The notes beneath the pieces are model-generated. The model saw only the letters and a list, made by a program, of their open reading frames with translations, had not been told where the DNA came from and did no database searches. From Gillisella vitis (GTDB lineage Bacteria; Pseudomonadota; Alphaproteobacteria; Rhizobiales; Rhizobiaceae), in the NCBI GenBank assembly GCA_009744235.1, contig WPHV01000014.1:62001-126000 (forward strand): 64,000 nt of DNA, written 5' to 3'. Position numbers and translations under genes: made by a program. Below, piece by piece: positions 8,684-16,995 of the stretch (within the stretch, counting starts at the first letter, position 1; every line of letters starts with the position of its first letter).

Positions 8684-8839
8684 TTAAGGCCGCACCAGCA
8701 GCGTGACAGTCCAGATGATAAAGGCCAGCACGGCAAGCTTCCAGAAGTCGCTACGCTTTCGAAGGAATGGCAAGCCGAGCGGCCGGATCAGTTGCACGGC
8801 CATGGCCAGGATCAGAAAGGCCGATATTGCCTTGTTCAT
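8684..8839 (-). CDS. Small membrane protein (51 residues)
   Basis: Short minus-strand gene. The predicted peptide starts MNKAISAFLILAMAVQLIRP, has a basic stretch FLRKRSDFWK in the middle and ends with a second hydrophobic segment LAVLAFIIWTVTLLV, so it looks like a two-helix inner-membrane hairpin with a positive cytoplasmic loop. GAGGT lies about 13 bases upstream of the ATG, rather far. The alternation of hydrophobic and basic segments and the clean stop after LVRP support it as real. Similar short proteins occur as conserved hypotheticals in Rhizobiaceae, from memory. Function unknown. Confidence 0.6.
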   Translation of the reverse strand: MNKAISAFLILAMAVQLIRPLGLPFLRKRSDFWKLAVLAFIIWTVTLLVRP

Positions 8840-9127
8840 GTCTTTGGTCGCTACCTCTACGAAGCCAACGCATTTTAGCAGGAATGAAGCGCTTGTCCTC
8901 GGTCATACTGATATCAGCGGGCAAAGGGAAGCAGGCTTTGCTTGGCCATCATCTGGCGGTTTGCGCCATACCCCATAAATAGCTGGAAAATCACCTGCTG
9001 TAACGTCACAGTAACGACAGTTTGCCATAATTCATAAATCGACCCCATTCCGGGGAATAATGGCCCCACGCATTCCGCGACCTGCCACGCTTGGCCTTCG
9101 CCTCGACCCGTTCCGAAGTGATTTTGC

Positions 9128-10411
9128 ATGACCCGAAACCTGCTTCCTGTTCTCTCCCTCTTGCTTGGCACGCTTTTTCTGTTCCTTGGCAATGGCCTGC
9201 ACGGGCTGCTTCTGCCTGTGCGCGGCTCCTTTGAAGGCTATTCCAATGAAGTGCTCGGCCTGCTCGGCACGTCCTGGGCGGCGGGCTTTGTGCTTGGCTG
9301 TTTCATTGCACCCAAGCTGGTGATGCGGGTCGGCCATGTCCGGGCCTTTTCCTGCTTCATCGCCGTTATCGCCATCATTTCGCTGATCACCGGCCTGGTC
9401 GTCGAGCAATATTCATGGGTCGCCCTGCGAACGCTGACCGGCTTTTGCACCGCCGGCACCTCGATGATCATCGAAAGCTGGCTGAACGAGAGGGCCAGCA
9501 ACGAGAGCCGTGGCTCGATCTTTTCCTTCTACATTTCCGTCACCCTGTTCGGGGTGGTCGGCGGCCAGATGATGGTGGCTTTCGGCAATATTCACACACC
9601 GACGCTGTTCATGATCTGCGGCATTCTCTATTGCCTGGCCATGCTGCCCACCACCATGTCCAACGCCGCCTCGCCGCAGCCGTTGAAATCCGTCAAGCTG
9701 GATCTGCCGAAACTCTATCGAAATTCGCCGGTGTCCTTTGTCGGTATTCTGCTGATCGGCATTGCCAACGGCGCTTACGGCACCCTGGTGGCGGTGTTCG
9801 GCGCCCGCGTCGGCCTGCCGGATGTGATGATTGCCAGCATGTTGAGCATTACGATCTTTGCCGGTGCGGCGGCCCAGTTTCCGGCTGGCCGCCTGTCCGA
9901 CCATACGGATCGGCGCTATGTTCTGGCTGGCATTGCTGCGGTCGCCCTGATGGCCGCCCTGCTGCTTCTGGTGGTACGGCCACAGGCCGCCGTTATCCTG
10001 ATCCCGCTGGTGGCGCTCTATGGGGCGGCGGCAAATTCGCTCTATCCAATTGCTGTCGCCCATGCCAATGACTTTGCCGACAGTGGCGATTTCGTCAAAG
10101 TGTCCGGCGGCCTGCTGCTGCTGTTTGGCATCGGTACGATTATCGGCCCGACCATCGGCGGTCCTGTCATGACGCTGTTCGGTCCCTATGCATTGTTTGG
10201 GGTCACCGCCACCGCCCATGCTCTGCTGGTTGCCTATGCAATTTTCCGCAGCCGGTTGCGCCCCACACTCACATCCGAGGAAAAAGAGAATTTTTCCACA
10301 GGCCATGGCCCGGTCTCGACCATGATGGCCACCCCGCAATCGGCAACACTTGACCCAAGAGCTGAACGCATGGACATCAGTGGTGAAGAGCCAGCAAACA
10401 AGGAGGCATGA
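9128..10411 (+). CDS. Major facilitator superfamily transporter
   Basis: 427-residue polytopic protein with about twelve hydrophobic segments and a long acidic cytoplasmic tail (about 385-427). The MFS loop signature appears in the second half as GRLSDHTDRRYVL and a weaker first-half form as APKLVMRVGHVR; the ESWLNERA segment after TM5 is typical of the YcaD/YfkF-like sub-family. The substrate is unknown. The DUF1192 gene begins four bases after its stop, behind AGGAGG inside this gene's last codons, so the two are translationally close. Confidence 0.88.
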   Translation: MTRNLLPVLSLLLGTLFLFLGNGLHGLLLPVRGSFEGYSNEVLGLLGTSWAAGFVLGCFIAPKLVMRVGHVRAFSCFIAVIAIISLITGLVVEQYSWVALRTLTGFCTAGTSMIIESWLNERASNESRGSIFSFYISVTLFGVVGGQMMVAFGNIHTPTLFMICGILYCLAMLPTTMSNAASPQPLKSVKLDLPKLYRNSPVSFVGILLIGIANGAYGTLVAVFGARVGLPDVMIASMLSITIFAGAAAQFPAGRLSDHTDRRYVLAGIAAVALMAALLLLVVRPQAAVILIPLVALYGAAANSLYPIAVAHANDFADSGDFVKVSGGLLLLFGIGTIIGPTIGGPVMTLFGPYALFGVTATAHALLVAYAIFRSRLRPTLTSEEKENFSTGHGPVSTMMATPQSATLDPRAERMDISGEEPANKEA

Positions 10412-10414
10412 GCC

Positions 10415-10609
10415 ATGATGGAAGACCCGGACCGCCCGCGCAAACCGCCGGAACACGAGATCGGCTGCGACCTTTCTCTCCTGTCGGCAAGCGAACTGGA
10501 GATGCGAATCACTTTGCTAAAACAGGAAATCGTCCGTCTCGAAACGGAAAAATCCAGCAAGATGGCTGGAAAAGCGGCAGCTGAATCGCTGTTTCGCCCT
10601 TTAAAGTAG
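10415..10609 (+). CDS. DUF1192 family protein
   Basis: 64 residues, mainly one amphipathic helix (SLLSASELEMRITLLKQEI) likely to form a coiled coil; an acidic, proline-rich head precedes it. This matches DUF1192, a small alphaproteobacterial family of unknown function. AGGAGG lies eight to thirteen bases upstream; a second ATG at 10418 is equally possible. In other rhizobia the family is also found near the RcdA gene, which follows about 400 bases downstream. Confidence 0.85.
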   Translation: MMEDPDRPRKPPEHEIGCDLSLLSASELEMRITLLKQEIVRLETEKSSKMAGKAAAESLFRPLK

Positions 10610-11017
10610 CAGGCTATGGTTCAAAATATTACAGCTGCTGATTATGGTAAAGATCGGGCCGGAAACCCTCTCATGCGGCGGCAAGCATCGCCGTTTTGAT
10701 CTATCGCGATGCAGTATTAACCTAATATTAAGCATTTTATGCGAATGTATAACCTGTCCGGTTCTTCTGGATTCAGACGGTTTCACCAATCGGCGATTTG
10801 GTCTGATTTTTCTCCCTGTTTTACCTTGAGAGCCGCTTTTGCGGCTCTTTTTTTATGCCTTTCGACTTTACCTAAAACTGTGGGAATTAACCCTTTCTTA
10901 AGAAACGACTTGCGCATTTGGGGTATTGGTAGCATCGTTCGCCCATGGAATTGGCGCTGGACTTCGTTAACCGCCGCGCTACGTCAATAAGTGATGCGTA
11001 AGACAGGGAAAATGTCG
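10610..11017. other. Intergenic region with an orphan terminator
   Basis: About 400 bases between DUF1192 and rcdA. It carries a strong intrinsic terminator at 10829-10854, 220 bases after the DUF1192 stop. The stretch before it (about 10680-10828) has no supported reading frame and could be a long 3' UTR or a small RNA. The stretch after it (10855-11017) should hold the rcdA promoter. Confidence 0.5.
10829..10854 (+). terminator. Strong intrinsic terminator far from any stop codon
   Basis: Eight-pair stem AGAGCCGC / GCGGCTCT with a TTTT loop, then seven further T residues. It reads on the plus strand and lies between DUF1192 and rcdA. Confidence 0.88.
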
Positions 11018-11533
11018 ATGTCGGAACTTGGATTGAATACGGTCAGCTTTGCCGGGCGCGCGGCTTCGTCGTCGCAGTTCAAGGCGACCTATGCAGAAGG
11101 CATGGGGCTGGTCGAAGAAACCGCCGCATATCTTGACGGCCCCGGCCGTTCGGCTGCAAAGGTTCTGCCCCGCATGGCCTCCGTGCTCTATGCAGCTGAA
11201 TCCATGCGCCTGACCACGCGCCTGATGCAGATGGCTTCCTGGCTCCTGTTGCAGCGCGCCGTCAATAATGGCGAAATGTCGCGCGATCAGGTGATTTCCG
11301 AAAAGAGCAAAGTCCGTCTGGATGGCTTCAATGTCGACCGCAACGCGCCAGGCTGGAATGATCTGCCGGAATCCTTCCGCGACCTGATCGAACGCTCGCT
11401 GCGCCTGCAGAACCGGATTGCCCTGCTGGACCGCGAAATCTATCGCCCGAATGACACATCCATTGTGCCGGACAATGAGAACAGCGTCCAGGCCCAGTTG
11501 AACCTGCTGCGCACGGCCTTCAACGCCAACTGA
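11018..11533 (+). CDS. rcdA: RcdA-family protease adaptor (DUF1465)
   Basis: In Caulobacter RcdA is the adaptor that, with CpdR and PopA, brings CtrA and other substrates to the ClpXP protease at the cell pole. The 171-residue product carries the family pattern: a helical bundle including AAKVLPRMASVLYAAESMRL, a LLQRAVNNGEMS segment, and the DREIYRP block followed by a disordered-looking tail. The start at 11018 is chosen because AGGGA lies eight bases upstream; GTG 10991, ATG 10994 and ATG 11012 are also in frame. It is followed by its own terminator. Confidence 0.87.
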   Translation: MSELGLNTVSFAGRAASSSQFKATYAEGMGLVEETAAYLDGPGRSAAKVLPRMASVLYAAESMRLTTRLMQMASWLLLQRAVNNGEMSRDQVISEKSKVRLDGFNVDRNAPGWNDLPESFRDLIERSLRLQNRIALLDREIYRPNDTSIVPDNENSVQAQLNLLRTAFNAN

Positions 11534-11593
11534 GCATCTTTGCTTAGACACCATGCAGACGGATGAGTTCTGCGTGGTAATCTCGGATTTTTA

Positions 11594-11626
11594 AAACCCG
11601 GCCCTGCCCTGCAGAGCCGGGTTTTT
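11594..11626 (+). terminator. Intrinsic terminator of rcdA
   Basis: Stem AAACCCGGC / GCCGGGTTT (11594-11602 with 11616-11624) followed by TT, 60 bases past the rcdA stop. Confidence 0.85.
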
Positions 11627-11684
11627 CGTGTTGGTATGCAGGATTGCGGATGCATAATCAGAAAAGGCATTAACGCGCCGTACA

Positions 11685-11717
11685 AAACAAAAAAGCCCGG
11701 TTTAGGACCGGGCTTTT
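11685..11717 (-). terminator. Intrinsic terminator of rpmE
   Basis: Eleven-pair stem AAAAGCCCGGT / ACCGGGCTTTT (11691-11701 with 11707-11717), 5-base loop. Read on the minus strand it is followed by TTTGTTTTG, 23 bases past the rpmE stop. Confidence 0.87.
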
Positions 11718-11740
11718 TTGGAAGACATGCAAACGATGAC

Positions 11741-11962
11741 TTAGAGGCCGAGGCCGCCGAAACGCTTGTTGAACTTGGAGAGACGGCCGCCGCGGTCCAT
11801 GAGCTGCTGGTTGCCGCCGGTCCAGGCCGGGTGAGACTTGGAGTCGATGTCGAGGTTCATGACCTGACCTTCGGTGCCCCAGGTCGAAAATGTTTCGTAC
11901 TCGGTACCATCGGTCATGACGACCTTGATCTTGTGGTATTCGGGATGAATGTTAGCCTTCAT
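11741..11962 (-). CDS. rpmE: 50S ribosomal protein L31
   Basis: 73-residue large-subunit protein located at the central protuberance and subunit bridge. It begins MKANIHPEYHKIKVVMTDGT, as alphaproteobacterial L31 does, and carries the conserved ESTWG-like SHPAWTGGNQQLMDRGGR segment and the RFGGLG end. The zinc-binding cysteines of type A L31 are absent, so it is a zinc-independent form. It is transcribed alone, with a hairpin terminator just downstream, and divergent from the ABC exporter gene. Confidence 0.96.
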   Translation of the reverse strand: MKANIHPEYHKIKVVMTDGTEYETFSTWGTEGQVMNLDIDSKSHPAWTGGNQQLMDRGGRLSKFNKRFGGLGL

Positions 11963-12152
11963 GACGGTCTTCCTGATGTGCCGGGGGGTCTATTTGCCGC
12001 AATTGCGTCAGCCGACCCAATTCAATACATGAAGCCGGAGACTGGTAATGTCGCGGGCTTCCCAATTTGATGGGCTGCCTATACATGAAGGTCGCAAGGA
12101 TAACAAGGCCCCCAGCGCATAAGCTGGGATGGCAGGGGCGGAGTAGGGATCA

Positions 12153-13955
12153 GTGTCGGAAAACCAAGAACGCCAGGCAAAATCGAGCCGTAGTCTGAAG
12201 CCTCTCGCCAGGCTCAACCCTTACCTGATGCGGTATCGCGGCATGGCATTGGCCGCCCTGGTGTTTCTGGCTCTCGCCGCCGTCACCACGCTGGCGCTGC
12301 CGCTGGCCGTGCGCCGGATGATCGACCACGGCATGGCCTCTGCCGATGCCGGTTTCATCAACAAGTATTTTGCCATGCTGATCGTTCTGGCGCTGATCAT
12401 GGCCGCTTCCAGCGCGCTGCGCTATTATTATGTCATCACCATTGGCGAGCGGATCGTCTCGGATATCCGCCGCGAAGTGTTCGATCATGTCAGCCGCCTG
12501 TCGCCTGCGTTTTTCGACGTCAACCAATCCGGCGAAATCGTCTCGCGGCTGACAGCCGATGCCACCCAGATCAAATCGGCCGTCGGCGCCAGCGCCTCGG
12601 TGGCATTGCGCAATATCATCATGTGTTTCGGCGCCATGGGCATGATGATCTATACCAGTCCGAAACTGTCGATCATGGTGCTGGCCGCCATTCCCGTCAT
12701 CGTCTTTCCGCTCATTGCCTTTGGCCGCTCGGTGCGCCGCCGCTCCCGCCTTGCCCAGGACAGGCTGGCGGAAGCCGCTGCCTTTGCTGGCGAAAGCATC
12801 GGGGCTGCCCGCACGGTCCAGGCCTTCAACGGCGAGGCCGCTGCCAGCGCCCGTTACGGCGCTGCCGTCGAACAGGCTTTCCAGGCCGCCCGCATCGCCA
12901 CACGCTCGCGGGCGATCCTGACCGGGGTTGCCATCACGCTGGTGTTCGGCAGCATTGTCGGCGTGCTCTGGTATGGCGCCCAAAGCGTGTTGGGCGGGAC
13001 GATGTCGGCGGGAACCCTGGGCCAATTCCTGCTCTATTCCGTCATTGCCGCCTCATCGCTTGGCCAATTGTCCGAGGTCTGGGGCGAATTGATGCAGGCC
13101 GGCGGGGCCGCCGAACGGCTGACGGAGCTGCTGGCCGAGGTCTCTGCCGTGCAATCGCCAGACCATCCAAAACCCTTGCCCACCCCTGCGCGCGGCGAAG
13201 TGTGGTTTGAGAATGTCGAGTTTTCCTATCCCAGCCGCCCGGGACGCTCCGCCGTTAAAGGCCTGAGCTTTGCCGTCGATGCCGGGGAAACCGTGGCGAT
13301 CGTCGGCCCGTCCGGCGCAGGCAAAAGCACGATCTTCTCGCTGATCCTGCGCTTCTACGATCCGACAAGCGGGCGCATCTGTCTGGATGGCAGTGATCTG
13401 CGCGAGGTGTCAACAGAAGCATTGCGCGGCAGCATTGCCATCGTACCCCAGGACGTGACGATCTTTTCCGGCACGATCCATGATAATATTGCCTTCAGCT
13501 GCCCCGATGCCAGCCGCGAGGCCGTTATCAATGCGGCCCGCGCCGCCCAGGCTACGGAATTCATCGACCGGCTGGAGCGTGGCTATGACACACAGGTTGG
13601 TGAACGCGGTATCACGCTTTCAGGCGGCCAGCGTCAACGCATCGCCATTGCCCGCGCCATCCTGAAGGATGCGCCGGTCCTGCTGCTGGACGAGGCCACC
13701 TCGGCGCTGGATGCAGAAAGCGAAACGCTGGTGCAGAAAGCCCTGGATGAGCTGATGAAATCGCGCACCACCATCGTCATTGCCCACAGGCTCGCCACCG
13801 TGCTGAAAGCCGACCGGATTCTTGTCATCGATGATGGCAAGGTGGTGGAACAGGGCACCCACCAAAGCCTGATCCAGCAGGGCGGCATCTATGCCCGGCT
13901 GGCCCGGCTGCAATTCCAGAGCGGAGCGCAGGATTTCCTGGCAGAAGCGAAGTAA
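12153..13955 (+). CDS. MsbA-like ABC exporter (fused membrane and ATPase domains)
   Basis: 600-residue half-transporter that would work as a homodimer in the inner membrane. Residues about 20-310 form six helices of an exporter-type membrane domain; the ATPase follows with Walker A GPSGAGKST (about 385), the Q-loop, signature LSGGQRQR (about 488) and Walker B VLLLDEATSALD (about 508), then the H-loop in IVIAHRLATV. The family (TIGR02204, MsbA-related, mainly alphaproteobacterial) is usually annotated as lipid or multidrug exporter; the substrate is not known. The start is GTG at 12153, with GTAGGGAT just upstream. It converges with the FAD enzyme gene, leaving only four bases between stops. 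Confidence 0.92.
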   Translation: MSENQERQAKSSRSLKPLARLNPYLMRYRGMALAALVFLALAAVTTLALPLAVRRMIDHGMASADAGFINKYFAMLIVLALIMAASSALRYYYVITIGERIVSDIRREVFDHVSRLSPAFFDVNQSGEIVSRLTADATQIKSAVGASASVALRNIIMCFGAMGMMIYTSPKLSIMVLAAIPVIVFPLIAFGRSVRRRSRLAQDRLAEAAAFAGESIGAARTVQAFNGEAAASARYGAAVEQAFQAARIATRSRAILTGVAITLVFGSIVGVLWYGAQSVLGGTMSAGTLGQFLLYSVIAASSLGQLSEVWGELMQAGGAAERLTELLAEVSAVQSPDHPKPLPTPARGEVWFENVEFSYPSRPGRSAVKGLSFAVDAGETVAIVGPSGAGKSTIFSLILRFYDPTSGRICLDGSDLREVSTEALRGSIAIVPQDVTIFSGTIHDNIAFSCPDASREAVINAARAAQATEFIDRLERGYDTQVGERGITLSGGQRQRIAIARAILKDAPVLLLDEATSALDAESETLVQKALDELMKSRTTIVIAHRLATVLKADRILVIDDGKVVEQGTHQSLIQQGGIYARLARLQFQSGAQDFLAEAK

Positions 13956-13959
13956 CCCA

Positions 13960-15618
13960 TCAGGACGGGCGGGCCGCGAGAACATTGCGGCCCGCCACCC
14001 GACCGGAAAACAGGCAGCCGCCGAGAAACGTGCCTTCCAGCGCATTATAGCCATGCATTCCGCCACCGCCGAAGCCTGAGACCTCGCCTGCCGCATAAAG
14101 GCCCGGCACCGGCTCACCGGACATTTCCAGCACCCGACCCTCAAGGTCTGTCTGCAAGCCGCCCAGCGTCTTGCGGGTCAGGATATGCAGGCGCACAGCG
14201 ATCAACGGCCCCTTGGCGGGATCGAGCAGCCAATGCGGTGACGCAGTGCGCATCAGTTTATCGCCGAGATAGTGACGTGCGCCTCTGATGGCGGTGATTT
14301 GCGCATCCTTGCTGAAAGTGTTGCTGATCTCCCGGTCCCGCGCCTCAATCTGACGGCGGAGATGGGCAGGGTCCAACCGGCTTTCACCGCTGATCGCGTT
14401 CATCTTTGCCACCAGCTCCTCCAGATCGGTGCTGACGGCAAAATCCTCACCCCGCTCCATGAAGGCCAGGACCGGACCAGTCGGGCGTTTGCCAAGCCGT
14501 TTCAGCAGAAGGCGGATATTGCGACCGGTCAGATCCGGGTTTTGCTCCGAACCCGACAGCGCGAATTCCTTCTTGATGATCGCCTCGGTCAGGATGAACC
14601 AGCTGTAATCGCTGCCCCGCTCGCGCAGGATTTTCAGCGTGCCGAGCGTATCGAAACCCGGCATGGCGGGCGATGGCAGCCGATGGCCATCCGCATCGCA
14701 CCAGAAGGAGGATGGGCCGGGCAGGATACGAATGCCATGATCTGGCCAGATCGGGTCGTGATTCTTCACACCCTCGGTATAATGCCACATGCGGTCGCGG
14801 TTGATGACACTGCCGCCCGCCTGTTCGGTAATGGCGATCATCCGCCCATCGACATGGGCAGGTACGCCACAAACCATGGTGGCAGGCGGCTGCCCTAGCC
14901 GATCGACCGGCCAGTTCTGCCGCACAAGTTGATGGTTGCCACCAATGCCGCCGGAGGCAACGATGACGGCCTGGGCGGAATAGGTGAAATCGCCAAGCGG
15001 CTCACGGTTGCTCTTTTCGCCCCGCAAAACGGCATCATTGGCCAGCACTGTGCCTGACACGCCCGTCACCCGCCCATCCCGGCGCTCCAGCGCATCGACC
15101 TGATGGCGAAAGCGGAAGGTGATGCGCCCGGCCTCGGCCAGCGTCTTTGCCAGGTTGAGAAACGGTTCCAGCACGCCTGGCCCTGTCCCCCAGGTCACAT
15201 GAAAGCGCGGAACCGAATTTCCATGGCCATCGGCTAGCTGCCCGCCACGCTCCGCCCAACCGACCACCGGAAACCAGCGCATGCCAAGTTGATGCAGCCA
15301 TGCCCGTTTCTCGCCTGCCGCAAAGTGCAAATAGGCCTGCGCCCAACGCCGCGGCCAATGATCCTCCGGCCGGTCAAAGCCCGCCGAGCCGAACCAGTCC
15401 TGCTCAGCCAGCGCCAGGCTGTCACGCACCCGCATCAAGCGTTGCTCAGGACTGTCGATGAAGAACAAGCCGCCCAGCGACCAGAAAGCCTGCCCGCCTA
15501 GGTTCTGCTCGCCCTCCTGATCAACGACACAGACCGTCAAGCCCCGCCCCGCCGCCTCGGTTGCCGCAACCAATCCCGCCAGCCCTGCGCCAACCACGAT
15601 CACATCGAACTCGTTCAT
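13960..15618 (-). CDS. FAD-binding dehydrogenase (fumarate reductase/KstD-like)
   Basis: 552-residue flavoprotein. The N-terminus shows the Rossmann dinucleotide motif VVGAGLAGLVAA, followed by EQNLGGQAFWSLGG, typical of the large FAD-dependent dehydrogenase family that includes 3-ketosteroid dehydrogenases and fumarate reductase flavoprotein subunits. Near the C-terminus are PGLYAAGEVSGFGGGGMHG and the GGCLFSGRVAGR closing motif. The physiological substrate is unknown and no steroid gene is nearby. I start it at the ATG at 15618, which has GGGAGGG five bases upstream; the open frame extends 10 codons further. The RIME-like repeat lies in its upstream region. Confidence 0.88.
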   Translation of the reverse strand: MNEFDVIVVGAGLAGLVAATEAAGRGLTVCVVDQEGEQNLGGQAFWSLGGLFFIDSPEQRLMRVRDSLALAEQDWFGSAGFDRPEDHWPRRWAQAYLHFAAGEKRAWLHQLGMRWFPVVGWAERGGQLADGHGNSVPRFHVTWGTGPGVLEPFLNLAKTLAEAGRITFRFRHQVDALERRDGRVTGVSGTVLANDAVLRGEKSNREPLGDFTYSAQAVIVASGGIGGNHQLVRQNWPVDRLGQPPATMVCGVPAHVDGRMIAITEQAGGSVINRDRMWHYTEGVKNHDPIWPDHGIRILPGPSSFWCDADGHRLPSPAMPGFDTLGTLKILRERGSDYSWFILTEAIIKKEFALSGSEQNPDLTGRNIRLLLKRLGKRPTGPVLAFMERGEDFAVSTDLEELVAKMNAISGESRLDPAHLRRQIEARDREISNTFSKDAQITAIRGARHYLGDKLMRTASPHWLLDPAKGPLIAVRLHILTRKTLGGLQTDLEGRVLEMSGEPVPGLYAAGEVSGFGGGGMHGYNALEGTFLGGCLFSGRVAGRNVLAARPS

Positions 15619-15960
15619 CACGCCCTCCCAAGCATATTTCGCTGCCATTCTCTCCTCGGCAGAAAAATTTACTTACTTTTACGCGAACGTCAAAATAGAG
15701 CAAGCGTGAGGGAGGTTGTGCTCTTCGTACAATTTTCCCGTCTCACCCCACCTCAAGGGGGGAGATTGATATATGAAAACCACTTACCCTACAGAAACCG
15801 TTTTATTTCCAGCATATTCGGTCGCTAAAAAGATGTGCGGCAAGTGCTTCCTGCCGATCTCCCCCCATGAGGGGGAGATGCCTGGCAAGGCAGAGGGGGG
15901 TTAAGCGGCATATAAAAGCCTTTGCGTCCTATAAGAGCCACACCCATCAATACGCCCGTC
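15619..15960. other. Intergenic region holding a mosaic repeat
   Basis: About 340 bases between two minus-strand genes. The central part (15741-15903) is the repeat described separately. The AT-rich part next to 15619 should hold the promoter of the FAD enzyme. No reading frame is supported. Confidence 0.5.
15741..15903. repeat. RIME-like rhizobial intergenic mosaic element
   Basis: Two GC-rich palindromic ends in inverted orientation flank about 90 bases of AT-rich sequence: the left end around 15746-15764 reads CCCCACCT-CA-AGGGGGG, the right end 15859-15877 is the hairpin CTCCCCC-CATGA-GGGGGAG, followed by GCCTGGCAAGGCAGAGGGGG. Such ends are typical of the repeated intergenic mosaic elements of Rhizobium and Agrobacterium. 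It is probably non-coding. Confidence 0.65.
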
Positions 15961-16992
15961 TCACCGCTCCGTCAGCTTCAACTCAATCCGTCGGTTCTGG
16001 GCGCGGGCTTCAGGCGTATCGCCGGGCGCAATCGGTTGGAATTCACCGAAACCGGCAGCAGCCAGACGATCGGAGGGGACGCCCTTGGAAATCAGGAACT
16101 TGACCACCGAGACAGCGCGGGCAGCCGACAGCGCCCAATTGTCCGGGTAGCGGCCATTGCCTGACAGCTGGACATTGTCCGTATGGCCATCGACGCGCAA
16201 CACCCAGTTGATATCGGGGGGAATTTCCTTGGCGAGATCAATCAACGCATTGGCGAGCTTGACCATTTCCTCCTGGCCTTGCGGGTTCATATCCGCCCCG
16301 CCGGAGGGAAACAGCACTTCTGACTGGAACACGAAACGGTCGCCGACAATGCGGATATTCTGCCGATCCGACAGGATTTCACGCAGGCGTCCGAAAAAGT
16401 CGGAGCGATAGCGATTGAGTTCCTGGACCTTCTGGGCCAGCGCCACATTCAGCCGCCGTCCGAGATCGGCGATTTTCGCCTGTGAATTCTGGTCCTTGGC
16501 CTCAGAGGCCTGCAAGGCCTGTTCGACCGCAGCAATTTGGGCGCGAAGTGCGGCGATTTGCTGGTTCAACAGGTCGATCTGGCTCATGGCGCGGGCACTG
16601 ACCTGCTGCTGCTCATCGAGCTTGCCGCTCAACTCGCCAATCTTCGCCTGGGCCTGGGCAGAATTTCCGGCGCCTGTGTCGAGCAGCGATTGCAAACGGC
16701 TGCGTTCCTTCTCGGACGTATCCAGCGAGGATTGCAGATTGGCCAGCGCGTCTTCCAGGTCCTGCTTGCCGCCTTTTTCCAACGCCAGCATTTGCGTCAG
16801 TTCGGCAATCTGGTTGTTCAGCCGGTTCAACACCTCGTCCTTGCCGGAAATTTCCCGGCTGAGCACGAATTGCGCCACCACGAAAACGGTGAGCAGGAAC
16901 ATGATGGCGATCAGCAGCGTCGATAAAGCATCGACAAAGCCCGGCCAATAGTCGGCGCCGCGATCCCGCCTGCGATTGCGCCCCAGGGCCAT
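15961..16992 (-). CDS. OmpA/MotB-like peptidoglycan-anchoring protein with long coiled coil
   Basis: 343 residues, an inner-membrane protein that probably reaches the cell wall. A basic N-terminus (GRNRRRDRG) and YWPGFVDALSTLL lead into one transmembrane helix (about 21-44), with an aspartate (D21) at its start as in MotB- and ZorB-type stators. A coiled coil rich in Q, E and L (about 48-185) follows, then an OmpA-like peptidoglycan-binding domain with FPSGGADMNPQG and the core motif DGHTDNVQLSGNGR and DRLAAAGFGE. The gene begins four bases after the stop of the MotA/TolQ-like gene, so they are one operon and probably one complex. Function unknown; related to flagellar MotB only in architecture. 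Confidence 0.87.
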   Translation of the reverse strand: MALGRNRRRDRGADYWPGFVDALSTLLIAIMFLLTVFVVAQFVLSREISGKDEVLNRLNNQIAELTQMLALEKGGKQDLEDALANLQSSLDTSEKERSRLQSLLDTGAGNSAQAQAKIGELSGKLDEQQQVSARAMSQIDLLNQQIAALRAQIAAVEQALQASEAKDQNSQAKIADLGRRLNVALAQKVQELNRYRSDFFGRLREILSDRQNIRIVGDRFVFQSEVLFPSGGADMNPQGQEEMVKLANALIDLAKEIPPDINWVLRVDGHTDNVQLSGNGRYPDNWALSAARAVSVVKFLISKGVPSDRLAAAGFGEFQPIAPGDTPEARAQNRRIELKLTER

Positions 16993-16995
16993 GGC

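Noticed and set aside
10739..10990. An 83-codon plus-strand frame
   Set aside because: It runs straight through a strong intrinsic terminator, so it cannot be a normal gene.
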